Positions 45,485-55,284 are shown, counted from the stretch's first letter. The stretch: DNA of 64,000 nucleotides from Teretinema sp942493045 (GCA_942493045.1 OW818665.1:1674001-1738000); one strand, 5' to 3'. Notes: generated from the sequence alone by a model not told the origin. A program made the numbers and translations.

Positions 45485-45517
45485 TTAGCTTTGCTAATAG
45501 TTAGTATAACTAACTAT
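45485..45517. promoter_or_regulatory. MarR operators overlapping the operon promoter
   Basis: ATAGTTAGT-ATA-ACTAACTAT (45497-45517) is a perfect inverted repeat, and TTAGC-TTT-GCTAA (45485-45497) is a second one. On the minus strand the first contains TATACT, a likely -10 element, so bound MarR would block the promoter. Confidence 0.8.
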
Positions 45518-45668
45518 ATAACCACTCCAGGAATACGTCAAGGCCGCAAGAAGCAGCTTTCAATAATTCAAGGAACTCCGGCCGCTATTCAATTCACTGC
45601 CGCCAATCCGTACACCTTGCGCGGGTACCACACTAGTGATTATATTTATTGGGTATAAAAAGTCGTCA

Positions 45669-45682
45669 AGGAGGCTCCTCCT
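45669..45682 (+). promoter_or_regulatory. Hairpin covering the ribosome binding site
   Basis: AGGAG and CTCCT flank a GCTC loop; the stem includes the Shine-Dalgarno bases and ends at the ATG (45683). Confidence 0.45.
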
Positions 45683-46723
45683 ATGCATCGAAGGGCAGCA
45701 GAATCAATCAATAAATCACGCTCAAAATCTTTTGTTTTCCGTTTTAGCATTCTCACGATTTCGCTGGTTTTATTTCTCTCCTGCCCGCTGGCCGTTTCCG
45801 GAAAACCGTCACAGACCCTTCAGGTTAAGGGCAGGTATCTGCTTGATACCTGCGGAAACCGGCTGCTGATCCGGGGAGTGGAGCAGGGTCTGTGGTGGGC
45901 CGAATCGCAAGCGGCCGTCGTGGACCACATCGCCGCAACCGGAGCGAACGCCATGCGGGTCATTGTCAATCATCCGGCCATGACCTGGCAGGACGTCGAT
46001 GACCTGTTCGCCAAAATTACCGGACACCAGATGATATTCTACTGGTCAATCTACGATGTACCTCCGGGACTCGGCTTGACCGGCTACACCGACATCAACT
46101 ACTGGAACCTCCCCGAAGTAAAGGCGCTCTATCAGAAGTATAAAAAGTGGATTATCGTGGACGCCATGCAGGAATGGAACGGCGCCGACGCCGACTGGGC
46201 ACCGGCGGCCATCGCCAGGATTCAAACCCTGCGCGGCTGGGGCTACGACTGCCCTCTGGACGTCATCACCGGGATGTGCGGCCGCAAGCTACCTCTGATT
46301 TTAACCCACGGGACCGAGATCGAAGCCGCCGATCCCCTGCACGCCACCATCTTCGGATGGCAAGCCTACTGGTTTATAGAAGACAATCCCGAATGGGGCA
46401 CCGACTACTGGACCTACCAGAGCGAGTTCGGCATGTCTCTTTATGAGGGCATCAGGCAAGCCTCGCTACAGAACTTTCCTGTCCAGATCGGTATCGAGAA
46501 GTACACGGAAGCCGGACCGGACTATTATATGGATTTTCTGGGGGCCATGGCTTCGGCCCAACAGTATCAGGTGGGCTGGTTGTGGTGGTGTTGGGGTTTT
46601 ACCGGCCATCAGGGAATGACCTCCGACGCCGAGGCCAGGATATTCACCGATTACGGGGAACAGGTCGCCATTACCGACCCTAATTCAATCGCCAATACCG
46701 CTGTCAAAGCCTGCGGGCACTGA
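45683..46723 (+). CDS. Secreted glycoside hydrolase family 5-like protein
   Basis: The 346-residue protein has a signal peptide (to about residue 40) and a TIM-barrel glycosidase pattern: YLLDTCGNRLLIRGVEQG, WIIVDAMQEWNG (the Glu is the likely acid/base, though the usual preceding Asn is Gln) and PVQIGIEKY (likely nucleophile Glu). I assign it to GH5/cellulase-like enzymes; substrate unknown. The AAGGAGG ribosome site lies in a hairpin next to the ATG. Confidence 0.7.
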   Translation: MHRRAAESINKSRSKSFVFRFSILTISLVLFLSCPLAVSGKPSQTLQVKGRYLLDTCGNRLLIRGVEQGLWWAESQAAVVDHIAATGANAMRVIVNHPAMTWQDVDDLFAKITGHQMIFYWSIYDVPPGLGLTGYTDINYWNLPEVKALYQKYKKWIIVDAMQEWNGADADWAPAAIARIQTLRGWGYDCPLDVITGMCGRKLPLILTHGTEIEAADPLHATIFGWQAYWFIEDNPEWGTDYWTYQSEFGMSLYEGIRQASLQNFPVQIGIEKYTEAGPDYYMDFLGAMASAQQYQVGWLWWCWGFTGHQGMTSDAEARIFTDYGEQVAITDPNSIANTAVKACGH

Positions 46724-46729
46724 ACCGGT

Positions 46730-46768
46730 AAAGCCTGAGAACAATCATTTTCAGGCTTTCCTTTTTTT
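46730..46768 (+). terminator. Terminator after the GH5-like gene
   Basis: AAAGCCTGA and TCAGGCTTT form a nine-pair stem followed by C-C and seven T; it overlaps the end of the convergent lipoprotein gene. Confidence 0.85.
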
Positions 46769-47645
46769 ACAGCTCCGGTCCAGATATGCCGGACGTAGGG
46801 GAGCCCTTCTTTATCAGGTCGCGCCCGTTTCCCGAGACATCAATCATACTGCCGCCGACGAGGGGCCAGTCGGCCCAGGCGGCCGTATCCGGCGCCGTCA
46901 TCAGCGCGATGGAGTTAACCTCATCCAGGGTCGGAGCCTCTGTCATGGCGTAAACCTTCGCGTACTGCATATACATCCGCCCGTTTGCCCGATCCCCGCC
47001 GCCCAGACTGATGGACAGGGGCGTGCAGAATTCAGGCGTGGGCGTCTCGGCCGGCGGCCACCCGCCCGTACCGTCGATCGTCGACTCGGCGCTCAGGATG
47101 ACGGGGCCGGCGGGACCGAACTTTGTATACTGCTTGACCTCAGTACCGGCGGCAGTCCGGCGGTAGTGCCAGGCCACGTAGACCCAGCCGCGCATAGTTG
47201 CCTCATCCGGCTGGCCCGCGACTCCGTACTCGCCCGGATCAATGTACGCCACGGAGTAGTCTCCGGTATTCGTAGTAATATTCTGGTTATACATGTAGGT
47301 TCCGAGCATTGCGTCATACCCGATATTGCCCGAGATCGTGAGCAGGAGCTGGGCCTCGCCGCTCACCGTTTCCGAACAGCTGCTGACAAAGGGATAATCG
47401 TTGCCCGTGCCCGTTTGAATACCCATGGCTTCGACAGTATGGGTCCATGCCCCGATGTAAAAATCCGACCCCGGCGAAGCCGCTCCATACTCCGCGGTAT
47501 CGGTCCAGTCCGCCCGGCCGAATTCAGTCGAAGGCTGCGCCGAATTGGATCCCGTTGCCGGCGAACCGGAAGATAAACCGCCGCAGGAAGAGAGACCGAG
47601 TACGAAGGCAAAAAATAGGATAAGCGGATACATACGCCGTAACAT
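46767..47645 (-). CDS. Lipoprotein of unknown family, copy 2
   Basis: The product (292 residues from ATG 47643-47645) has a charged n-region (MLRRM) and lipobox (GLSSC), so this start is preferred to the later ATG. The mature part shares the GWVYVAWH, KFGPAGPVI, APTLDEVNSIAL and DVSGNGRDL segments with the lipoprotein at 39993-40961. No enzyme motif is seen. Role unknown. Confidence 0.7.
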   Translation of the reverse strand: MLRRMYPLILFFAFVLGLSSCGGLSSGSPATGSNSAQPSTEFGRADWTDTAEYGAASPGSDFYIGAWTHTVEAMGIQTGTGNDYPFVSSCSETVSGEAQLLLTISGNIGYDAMLGTYMYNQNITTNTGDYSVAYIDPGEYGVAGQPDEATMRGWVYVAWHYRRTAAGTEVKQYTKFGPAGPVILSAESTIDGTGGWPPAETPTPEFCTPLSISLGGGDRANGRMYMQYAKVYAMTEAPTLDEVNSIALMTAPDTAAWADWPLVGGSMIDVSGNGRDLIKKGSPTSGISGPEL

Positions 47646-47652
47646 GCTCAAA

Positions 47653-47681
47653 ATAGTACTACGCCCGAATGTTAAAATCAA
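47653..47681 (-). promoter_or_regulatory. Promoter abutting the second unknown lipoprotein
   Basis: Minus strand: TTGATT (47676-47681) and TACTAT (47653-47658), spacer 17; the predicted transcription start is one base from the ATG. Confidence 0.5.
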
Positions 47682-47736
47682 CCAAGTTTCTGAGGAACCC
47701 TTGGCAGCAATGCAGGTAACACTCCCTCTATCATTC

Positions 47737-48351
47737 CTAATAATACATATATGCCGTTAGCGTCATTCTATAGACCAAACCATCCTGCATAGAGAAAAGA
47801 ATTTTACCGTCAGGTGAGCCGAGGCCGATTTCATATTCCATATCGTTCTCACTCTCAAAATCCGGCTCCAGCGCGAAAGTTTCGATAACCTCGCCCCGGG
47901 ACATTCCAATCGTAAAGTCAGTATCAAGCAACGGATTGTTTCCGAATATATCAAGGAACAGCAATATTTCTTCTTGCTCAGGATCATCGGGAACAAAATA
48001 TCGAATGGCAAAATCGGCGTATTCTGAATAAATCAACCTTCCATAAACGTCGTTGGGTTCGTATGGCGTGCGCTGTTCTTCCACTTTGCTTGTGAACGGA
48101 ATGCCGAACCGCTCGATTTTCCGGGTAATCGACTCCCCTTTAACAAAATAAAAAGAATTATGCAATACCTGAATTTTTCTTTCGTACTCCTGCTCGATCC
48201 ACAAGGTCGGGTCGGACTCCCCTGCCAGCACGGTTTCATCAACAGACACTGCAGTGTCCGGCGAGACTACCGCCGCTGTTGTCTTTTCAGCACAGCCGAT
48301 ACACAAGAAGACGGCCAGCAGCGCTGAAAATAATAAAGTACGGTTAATCAT
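47737..48351 (-). CDS. Lipoprotein of unknown function
   Basis: From ATG 48349-48351 behind AAGGGTGG the product has 204 residues with lipobox ending in CIGC. The C-terminal part contains TIGMSRGEVIETFALEP, similar in style to SmpA/OmlA lipoproteins, but the family is not certain. AT-rich relative to neighbours. Confidence 0.6.
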   Translation of the reverse strand: MINRTLLFSALLAVFLCIGCAEKTTAAVVSPDTAVSVDETVLAGESDPTLWIEQEYERKIQVLHNSFYFVKGESITRKIERFGIPFTSKVEEQRTPYEPNDVYGRLIYSEYADFAIRYFVPDDPEQEEILLFLDIFGNNPLLDTDFTIGMSRGEVIETFALEPDFESENDMEYEIGLGSPDGKILFSMQDGLVYRMTLTAYMYY

Positions 48352-48387
48352 GTATACCACCCTTTTTTATCTTCGCAATAGTAACAG

Positions 48388-48416
48388 TTAAACGATACAC
48401 CGTAAACCAGTACTAT
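48388..48416 (+). promoter_or_regulatory. Probable aconitase promoter
   Basis: TTAAAC (48388-48393) and TACTAT (48411-48416), spacer 17. The in-frame ATG at 48415 lies in the -10 element, supporting the later start at 48463. Confidence 0.45.
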
Positions 48417-48462
48417 GCATAAAAGGTATTCACCGTTTACAATAGAGGACAGGCGGGGACTT

Positions 48463-51120
48463 ATGACAAATCATAAATTCATACAGAAATTCACGGTAGG
48501 GAGTGTCACCTACGGCTATTTTGATATACGCCAGGCGGCACAGGCCGAAAACAGGATGATTGACCGTCTACCCTACTCCATCCGCGTTCTGGCCGAAAAT
48601 CTGCTACGCAAACTCGACGGCCACGCCGTTACAGAGCTCGATCTGAGAAACATACTCAACTGGCAGAAGACCTATGCCGCTCCGGTAGAAATACCCTTCC
48701 ACCCGGCCCGGGTGCTGATGCAGGATTTTACCGGGGTACCGGCGGTAGTCGATCTGGCGGCCATGCGCGACGCCGTAAAGGCACTGGGCGGCGACCCCGG
48801 GAAGATTAATCCGAGCATACCAGTTGAACTGGTGGCCGATCATTCAGTGCAGATCGATTTCTCAGGCACCGCCGATAGCCTGAAGCACAACGTTTCCAAG
48901 GAATACGAGCGTAACGGCGAACGTTACACGCTTCTGAAATGGGCTCAACAGAATTTCAGCAATTTCAAGGTGGTACCGCCTAATTCCGGGATCTGCCATC
49001 AGGTCAATCTGGAGCATCTCGGCCGGGTGACAATCACAGACACCGTCGAGGGCCACAGCTTCGCCTATCCGGACACCCTGGTCGGACTTGACTCCCATAC
49101 CCCGATGATTAACGGGATCGGCGTGATAGGTTGGGGCGTGGGGGGCATCGAAGCCGAAGCGGTGATGCTCGGTCAGCCCTATTATTTTTCCATTCCGGAA
49201 GTTATCGGCGTGCGCCTCAGCGGAGAGCTCAAGACCGGGATTACGGCCACCGACCTGGTATTAACCCTCACCAGAGTACTGCGCGAAAACAGCGTGGTGG
49301 AAAAGTTCGTCGAATACTTCGGTCCGGGCATGCAGAACCTCTCCATCCCCGACCGCGCCACCATCGCCAACATGACGCCGGAATACGGCGCCACGGTCGG
49401 GTTTTTTCCCGTTGACGAAAAGACAGTCCAATACCTCAGATTAACCGGCCGTCAACAGCAGGCTGAACTTACCGAGGCCTATACCAAACGCAACAGCCTT
49501 TTTTATTCTGATCAGGAAACGCGCGAGTACACGGCGGTGATCGACTTTGACCTCTCTTCAGTGGAGCCCTCCCTGGCCGGTCCTTCCAGACCCCAGGACC
49601 GCGTAACAGTGGCGGGGCTGCCCGCGGTGTTCGAAAAAAACCTTGCCGGCAAAAACCGGAAGACCGTGGAAATTACCGTCGACAGCCACCCGTTAACGCT
49701 CAGCGACGGCAGTCTGGTAATCGCGGCCATTACCTCCTGCACCAACACTTCCAACCCCCAGGTAATGATCGGCGCCGGCCTGATGGCCAAGGCGGCGGTG
49801 CGGCGGGGCTTGAAGGTTCCCATTTCCGTTAAGACCTCGCTGGCTCCCGGCTCGCGGGTAGTCAGTGGGTATCTCGAGGCCAGCGGCTTACTGCCCTACT
49901 TTGAGGCCCTGGGCTTTCACATCGCCGCCTACGGCTGCACTACCTGCATCGGCAACAGCGGTCCCCTGAGACCGGAAATTGAAAAGGCCATCAGGGAACA
50001 GGGCCTCAACGTCGCCGCCGTGCTCTCCGGCAACCGCAACTTTGAAGCCCGTATACATCAACAGGTCAAGTCCAATTTTCTGGCCTCCCCGATGCTGGTA
50101 GTGGCCTATGCCCTGGCCGGCCGTCTGGATATCGACTTGACAACTGAGCCACTCTCTTTCGATCCGAACGGCCAGCCGGTCTATCTACAGGATATCTGGC
50201 CGGATGAACAGAGTATTGATGACCTTGTCCGGGAGCATGTAAGGGCTGAGGCTTTTACCCGGGAGTACAAACAGATCTTCAGCGGCGACAACTTCTGGCA
50301 GGCGCTGCCGGTAACGGAAAACACGACCTTCCTTTGGGACGAGAAATCAACCTACATCAAAAAACCGCCCTATTTTGAAAACTTCACTCCGGTTCCCGCG
50401 CCTAAGCTGGATATCGTAGCGGCCCGGTCACTACTGCTGCTCGGTGACAGCGTTACCACAGACCATATCTCTCCGGCCGGCGCCATCGACAAGGACTATC
50501 CGGCCGGGCAATACCTGCAGGCGCTGGGAGTGCGATATGAGAACTTTAATTCTTATGGCTCACGGCGGGGCAACCATGAAATAATGCTGCGCGGCACCTT
50601 TGCCAACATCCGCATAAAAAACCGTATGGTCTCGCCTAAAGAAGGCGGTTATACCATCAAGTATCCGGAAGGCCGGGAAATGTTTACTTATGAAGCCGCT
50701 GTCCAGTACCGGCAGGAGGGGCGGCCGCTGGTTGTGCTGGCCGGCAGAGAATACGGCAGCGGCTCTTCCCGTGACTGGGCGGCAAAAGGCACGGTCCTGT
50801 TGGGCGTCCAGGCGGTTATCGCCGAATCCTTTGAGCGCATTCACCGCAACAACCTGGTAGGCATGGGTGTACTGCCGCTGGTCTTCGCGGAAGGCGAAAA
50901 CAGCGGCACGCTCGGCCTGGACGGCTCGGAAGAAATCAGCATTAGCGGTTTAAAAAACATCACGAGCCGCCAAAGGCTGCAGGTCCAGGCCCGCAAGAGC
51001 GACGGTCAAGTAATTAGTTTTACGGTAACAGCCCGCCTGGATACCGGAATCGAAGTCAGTTACTTTATGCATGGCGGAATACTCCCGTACGTATTGCGCC
51101 TGATGATGAAGGACTCCTAA
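48463..51120 (+). CDS. acnA: Aconitate hydratase, AcnA type
   Basis: Aconitase isomerises citrate and isocitrate through a [4Fe-4S] cluster. The 885-residue protein has all three cluster cysteines: TSCTNTSNP (first) and CTTCIGN (two). The swivel domain carries GREYGSGSSRDWAAKG with the substrate-binding Arg and Ser. Length and order fit AcnA/IRP. No other TCA-cycle gene is in the window. The ATG at 48463 is chosen because the family N-terminus begins there and GGGGA precedes it. Confidence 0.93.
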   Translation: MTNHKFIQKFTVGSVTYGYFDIRQAAQAENRMIDRLPYSIRVLAENLLRKLDGHAVTELDLRNILNWQKTYAAPVEIPFHPARVLMQDFTGVPAVVDLAAMRDAVKALGGDPGKINPSIPVELVADHSVQIDFSGTADSLKHNVSKEYERNGERYTLLKWAQQNFSNFKVVPPNSGICHQVNLEHLGRVTITDTVEGHSFAYPDTLVGLDSHTPMINGIGVIGWGVGGIEAEAVMLGQPYYFSIPEVIGVRLSGELKTGITATDLVLTLTRVLRENSVVEKFVEYFGPGMQNLSIPDRATIANMTPEYGATVGFFPVDEKTVQYLRLTGRQQQAELTEAYTKRNSLFYSDQETREYTAVIDFDLSSVEPSLAGPSRPQDRVTVAGLPAVFEKNLAGKNRKTVEITVDSHPLTLSDGSLVIAAITSCTNTSNPQVMIGAGLMAKAAVRRGLKVPISVKTSLAPGSRVVSGYLEASGLLPYFEALGFHIAAYGCTTCIGNSGPLRPEIEKAIREQGLNVAAVLSGNRNFEARIHQQVKSNFLASPMLVVAYALAGRLDIDLTTEPLSFDPNGQPVYLQDIWPDEQSIDDLVREHVRAEAFTREYKQIFSGDNFWQALPVTENTTFLWDEKSTYIKKPPYFENFTPVPAPKLDIVAARSLLLLGDSVTTDHISPAGAIDKDYPAGQYLQALGVRYENFNSYGSRRGNHEIMLRGTFANIRIKNRMVSPKEGGYTIKYPEGREMFTYEAAVQYRQEGRPLVVLAGREYGSGSSRDWAAKGTVLLGVQAVIAESFERIHRNNLVGMGVLPLVFAEGENSGTLGLDGSEEISISGLKNITSRQRLQVQARKSDGQVISFTVTARLDTGIEVSYFMHGGILPYVLRLMMKDS

Positions 51121-51213
51121 GAGCCTGTTCTATGTCTTCACTCAATAAAACGTTCAGATCTCGCAATAGGAAGCTAATCAATCTCCTCAACGGATGCGGT
51201 ATAGCTAATTAAC

Positions 51214-51241
51214 TTGATTTCTGTGCTGTTTCGACGATAAT
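51214..51241 (+). promoter_or_regulatory. Promoter of the barrel/Kelch/HD-GYP cluster
   Basis: TTGATT (51214-51219) and GATAAT (51236-51241), spacer 16, 35 bases before the first ATG. Confidence 0.5.
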
Positions 51242-51275
51242 AAAATAGTACCTTATAACAAGGGTGGTTTTATAC

Positions 51276-52157
51276 ATGAAGAAAAATATCTTTTTAGTTT
51301 CACTTTTACTGTTCTGCGCCGGAAGCATGCTGTCCGCAGAAATCTTTTTTTTGCGAACCGGAGAGATCATAATAGGCACGCTCGCAAATGCCACAGCCGG
51401 AACAGTCTCCATTCAAAGCCTGGGGCAGGAACGGCAAGTGAACGCCGGAGCGATTATCAGGACAGAAACCGATCTCGCGACCATCGCCGATATGGTTCTG
51501 GAAATCCAACTCCGTGACGGAACAATAATTCGCGGTAAAATAGTCGATTACGACGCGGAAATCGGCCTGTTTGTGGACATCAGTTTTGGAAGCCTGGCGC
51601 TGCCCGGCAGCACGGTCAGCTCTATCCGCAACCCGGAAACCGTGTCGCTCTATTCCGGAAGAAAAAATGCCGTAGGGGCGGGCGGCTGTGTTATTTTCCC
51701 GCTTACCAATGACTACTCGACAAGCTGGGGAGTCAACCTGCTGGCCGAAACCAGATTTCTTAATCAACGTTCAGTATATTGGGGAACCGAGCTGAGCTGG
51801 ACAGGATTAAAATATACCCGGGATACGGACGTTACCTTCAACGTAATTGATTTTTCGCTGTATGGTCTTTATAAGCTGAATCAACTGGGCGATTCCCTTC
51901 CGGCACTTTCTTTCATTATACCCTACGCCAGGGTTTCTGCCGGAGCGGTATTAGTCTTGGTAAATGATAATCATGAAAGTCAGGCAGCCTCCCCCAAGGC
52001 CAATCTGACAGCCGGCTTCGGCGCTCAGGCTGGACTGGAGTTCCGGTTGAGCTCTGCTCTGTCTCTGCGCGGCTATGGAGCGGCGGCCTTTATAACACAG
52101 GAAAGCGGTCTTTTTATCGTACCAAAAGCCGGTATCAGTATGCTTTACGGATTCTAA
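51276..52157 (+). CDS. Exported barrel-like protein of unknown function
   Basis: The 293-residue product has a signal peptide (MKKNIFLVSLLLFC ... MLSAE), a strand-rich repeat with RTGEIIIGTL and RDGTIIRGKI near 30-40 and 92-101, and a C-terminal part (about 130-293) ending in YGF, typical for outer-membrane barrels. Start ATG 51276 behind AAGGGTGG. First of four same-strand genes. Confidence 0.6.
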   Translation: MKKNIFLVSLLLFCAGSMLSAEIFFLRTGEIIIGTLANATAGTVSIQSLGQERQVNAGAIIRTETDLATIADMVLEIQLRDGTIIRGKIVDYDAEIGLFVDISFGSLALPGSTVSSIRNPETVSLYSGRKNAVGAGGCVIFPLTNDYSTSWGVNLLAETRFLNQRSVYWGTELSWTGLKYTRDTDVTFNVIDFSLYGLYKLNQLGDSLPALSFIIPYARVSAGAVLVLVNDNHESQAASPKANLTAGFGAQAGLEFRLSSALSLRGYGAAAFITQESGLFIVPKAGISMLYGF

Positions 52158-52168
52158 GGAGTCGGAAA

Positions 52169-53314
52169 ATGAAAAAAATACAACTAATGCTGGTGTTCGC
52201 GCTGATTCTTGTTCTTTCTTCCTGCACGGGAGATTTGCTATTCAATTTGGATTCGCAAGAACAGATTGTTGATGACAGTCTGCCGCCTTTGAATTTACGT
52301 GGCATTTATATAGTTGGGGGCTTAAGCGGAAATGGAATCAGTACAGTTGTATCTGAAATAGATTTGTATGACCCTATCGAAAACGAGTGGCATCCCGCCA
52401 TAACCACACTGCCCACTCCGGTTAGTTTTTTCGGGGCGGTTGGTTATCAGGGGAAGATATATATTATCGGTGGTTATGATGGCACGGGAACAGCCCGTGA
52501 TCTGGTTCAAATTTATGACACCAGCTCAGGACTTTGGACCTCCGGATCACCCTTACCGGCCATTCGCGCCAACATCGATGCCAGTCTTAATGACGGATAC
52601 ATTTATGTACTGAGCGGTTCCAGCTCTCCGGCGAATAACACCACATATTCATCAAACAATACCACTTACCGCTATAATATAACAACGGACAGCTGGGTTG
52701 CCAGAACAGCACCAGGTACAAATCGCATCAATCTTACCCAATATGCTTATGGCGGCACTGTTTATTACCTTGGCGCCCGCACTGCGAATGCCACCATCAA
52801 TGTAATGCATGAAGGTTATCTACCAGTCCCGACGGGAACGGACGCCCTGTATACAACCCCAACCGATATGACTTTAGCAAAGATTGGCATAGCCGCCGAT
52901 GTATACACAAAACCCTCCGGAACTTCCTACCTGATCATTGCCGGCGGTGTTTCAGTAATGACCGGAGCGAACGCCAACTATGTGTTCAACGCCGGAACTG
53001 CTTTTACGCCCTTGCAAACCGTGCAGTATATTCAAGCGCCTTTTACCGGTACCGTAGTAGATGGATCTGGATGGAATACTATGCCGCAGTCTCTTCCAGA
53101 CACTACAGCCTATTGCTCGGGGGTTATCGTCAATGACGTCTATTACATTTTCGGTGGCACCAAAACCGGAATTCCGGCCACTCAACCACCCAGCGGAATG
53201 AGTACAACCTTTATTTCGAACCTGTCCACCTTTCCTTCTCTGACATGGCAGACCGGAACAGCAATGCCCCGTGGCCGCTACGGTCACCGGGCTGTAAAAA
53301 TTAACTTGGACTGA
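52169..53314 (+). CDS. Kelch-repeat lipoprotein
   Basis: The 381-residue protein has a lipobox (VLSSC) and Kelch motifs of a beta-propeller: YIVGGLSGNG, GKIYIIGGYDGTG, GYIYVLSGSS, NDVYYIFGG and the closing RGRYGHRAV. Kelch propellers bind proteins or glycans. It starts 11 bases after the previous gene and precedes the HD-GYP gene by 14. Confidence 0.82.
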   Translation: MKKIQLMLVFALILVLSSCTGDLLFNLDSQEQIVDDSLPPLNLRGIYIVGGLSGNGISTVVSEIDLYDPIENEWHPAITTLPTPVSFFGAVGYQGKIYIIGGYDGTGTARDLVQIYDTSSGLWTSGSPLPAIRANIDASLNDGYIYVLSGSSSPANNTTYSSNNTTYRYNITTDSWVARTAPGTNRINLTQYAYGGTVYYLGARTANATINVMHEGYLPVPTGTDALYTTPTDMTLAKIGIAADVYTKPSGTSYLIIAGGVSVMTGANANYVFNAGTAFTPLQTVQYIQAPFTGTVVDGSGWNTMPQSLPDTTAYCSGVIVNDVYYIFGGTKTGIPATQPPSGMSTTFISNLSTFPSLTWQTGTAMPRGRYGHRAVKINLD

Positions 53315-53328
53315 ATCAGGAGCTTCAT

Positions 53329-55284
53329 ATGGTATTAACGAGACACATTTTTTTTCTCTGCGCCTTTTTCCTTCTGACAGCCGTACTCGGGGCGCAGGAT
53401 ATTTCCTCATCGCTAAATACCGCACGCACCCAGTTCGCCGAAGGAGATTTCGTTGCCGCCAGTAAAACAATTCTAGAGGCAGCGGCGGATTTTCCGGGCA
53501 ACAACACAGCTGTCGCTGAAGCCTTTTCCGAAATTGGCGTTACCGAATATAACAGAAGAAATTATAAGAATGCCTACCAGGCCTTTCGGGAAGCATTGAA
53601 GATTCAATCCACTAATCAGACCGCCACGCAGTATTATTTACGAATGCGGCGGGAGATGGATATCAATAATTTACGAAATGAATATACCGCTTCAACTCAG
53701 AGCACACAGGTGACGGCAACTGGAACTCCCGGGACACCTGCGGCAGAGAGTGGTTCAGCCAGTACTGCGCCTACAACAGCAAGTCAGGAAGCCGCTAATC
53801 AGGAAGACGACCTTAAGATTCTGATCGCGCAATTGCGGGCCGCTGAAAGCCGTATTGCCAATACTGAGAACGCCTCCAGCTCGGTGCGCAGTGACAATGA
53901 CTTACTGCGCAATCAGCTGGAATCTCAACGCCAACTTGTGGAGAAAATGCTGGTAACCCAACGCGCCACGCCGGCAGAAACCGCCGATTCCGCGCAATTA
54001 CAGGAAACCATTAAATTACTTTCTGTTATTGCTGAAAGAGACGCTTCCCGGCCAATCGTTGTCCAGAGCGATCCAGCCCTGCAAGCCTTGGTTCAGGAAC
54101 TGTCAGCGGAAAGAAAAGACATCAATAATCCCTTTAGCTCCCGCAATGTCATAACAACTATGGCACTGATAGTAATGAGCCTAATCTTGTTAGCGATAGC
54201 CATAATTATTATTCTGGCCATTCGGGCCCGACGCTCAAACAAGAACAGCATGCCGGACCCCTACGCGGCTTCCTTTGCCAAGCTCACCGCAAATACGGAG
54301 AATCAGTCAGCCATCGGATACCTGCCGGACTCTCGATCTGCCGGATTGCTGGAGTACACCGGCCAGTCTCGTGATGTGGCCAATCATGATGACATCAATC
54401 TGAGAACAGCGCTGCTAAAGGCTGATCATCTTAATAAAATGTATAATGATGTGAAAACAGGAAATCTGAACTGGGATACAATCCGAGCCTACATTGATGA
54501 TCTTGACAAGGCCTTGAGAGTTGAAATCTTGCAAGTAGTCGAGGCAAAACTGGAATCGGGGGCGCTTATCACACCGGAATCGGCCCTGCCAATCCTCTTT
54601 CCTTTCATTACAGACTTTGACGAATATATCAGCGACAAAGCCCAAGCCATTGCCCATAAAGCGCTGACCAGCAGCAAGGAATCAAAAGGTTGTGAAGACG
54701 CCGATTCGCTATTCGCCGTGCAAGCTTTATTACGCATTCCGTCCCAGCTTGAAAAAGTTTTGAGTGGTAAAGACCGCTCCCTAGTAACGGCGAAACTGGC
54801 GATGGGCGTTGCCAAGGCTCTCGGTCTTTCCAAGAACGATTGCGACCTCATTTACAAGGGGGCTCTCGCTCATGATGCCGGTTACTTGATTCTGGATGCT
54901 GATAAACTTAAACAGGTTATAGCTAAACCCGAAATCAATGATGAAGATTGGGTTTTCATCCAAAGTCATGTCCAAAACGGGCCGCTGTACTTTGGCGACG
55001 CGGAAGTCCCACTGACAATACTGGAATGCATACTTCACCATCACGAAAGAAATGACGGATCAGGTTATCCGCAGGGATTGAAAGGCGAGGACATCCCCTT
55101 ATCGGCCAAAATTGTCGGCGTTTGTGAGACTTTTACCAGCTTGATATCCAACAGGTCATACCGGGAGAAAATGGAATCATCACATGCTCTTGCCATTGTG
55201 AAGGATGGTTCCCGCCGTAAATTTGACCAGGATATTATCGCGGCCCTTGAAAAAGTGATCAGATCAAACGGAGGTCAAGTGTGA
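53329..55284 (+). CDS. Membrane HD-GYP-like protein with periplasmic TPR domain
   Basis: The 651-residue protein has a signal/anchor (1-22), a periplasmic TPR-like part (30-110), a Ser/Thr-rich linker and coiled coil (about 120-250), a transmembrane helix (about 277-299) and a cytoplasmic HD-GYP domain (about 480-650). HD-GYP enzymes hydrolyse cyclic-di-GMP. H515-D516 and HHE (571-573) with DGSGYP are present, but the HDxGK Lys is Tyr and the late Asp is Glu (VCETF). It may therefore be a weak enzyme or receptor. Its stop overlaps the next start. Confidence 0.78.
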   Translation: MVLTRHIFFLCAFFLLTAVLGAQDISSSLNTARTQFAEGDFVAASKTILEAAADFPGNNTAVAEAFSEIGVTEYNRRNYKNAYQAFREALKIQSTNQTATQYYLRMRREMDINNLRNEYTASTQSTQVTATGTPGTPAAESGSASTAPTTASQEAANQEDDLKILIAQLRAAESRIANTENASSSVRSDNDLLRNQLESQRQLVEKMLVTQRATPAETADSAQLQETIKLLSVIAERDASRPIVVQSDPALQALVQELSAERKDINNPFSSRNVITTMALIVMSLILLAIAIIIILAIRARRSNKNSMPDPYAASFAKLTANTENQSAIGYLPDSRSAGLLEYTGQSRDVANHDDINLRTALLKADHLNKMYNDVKTGNLNWDTIRAYIDDLDKALRVEILQVVEAKLESGALITPESALPILFPFITDFDEYISDKAQAIAHKALTSSKESKGCEDADSLFAVQALLRIPSQLEKVLSGKDRSLVTAKLAMGVAKALGLSKNDCDLIYKGALAHDAGYLILDADKLKQVIAKPEINDEDWVFIQSHVQNGPLYFGDAEVPLTILECILHHHERNDGSGYPQGLKGEDIPLSAKIVGVCETFTSLISNRSYREKMESSHALAIVKDGSRRKFDQDIIAALEKVIRSNGGQV

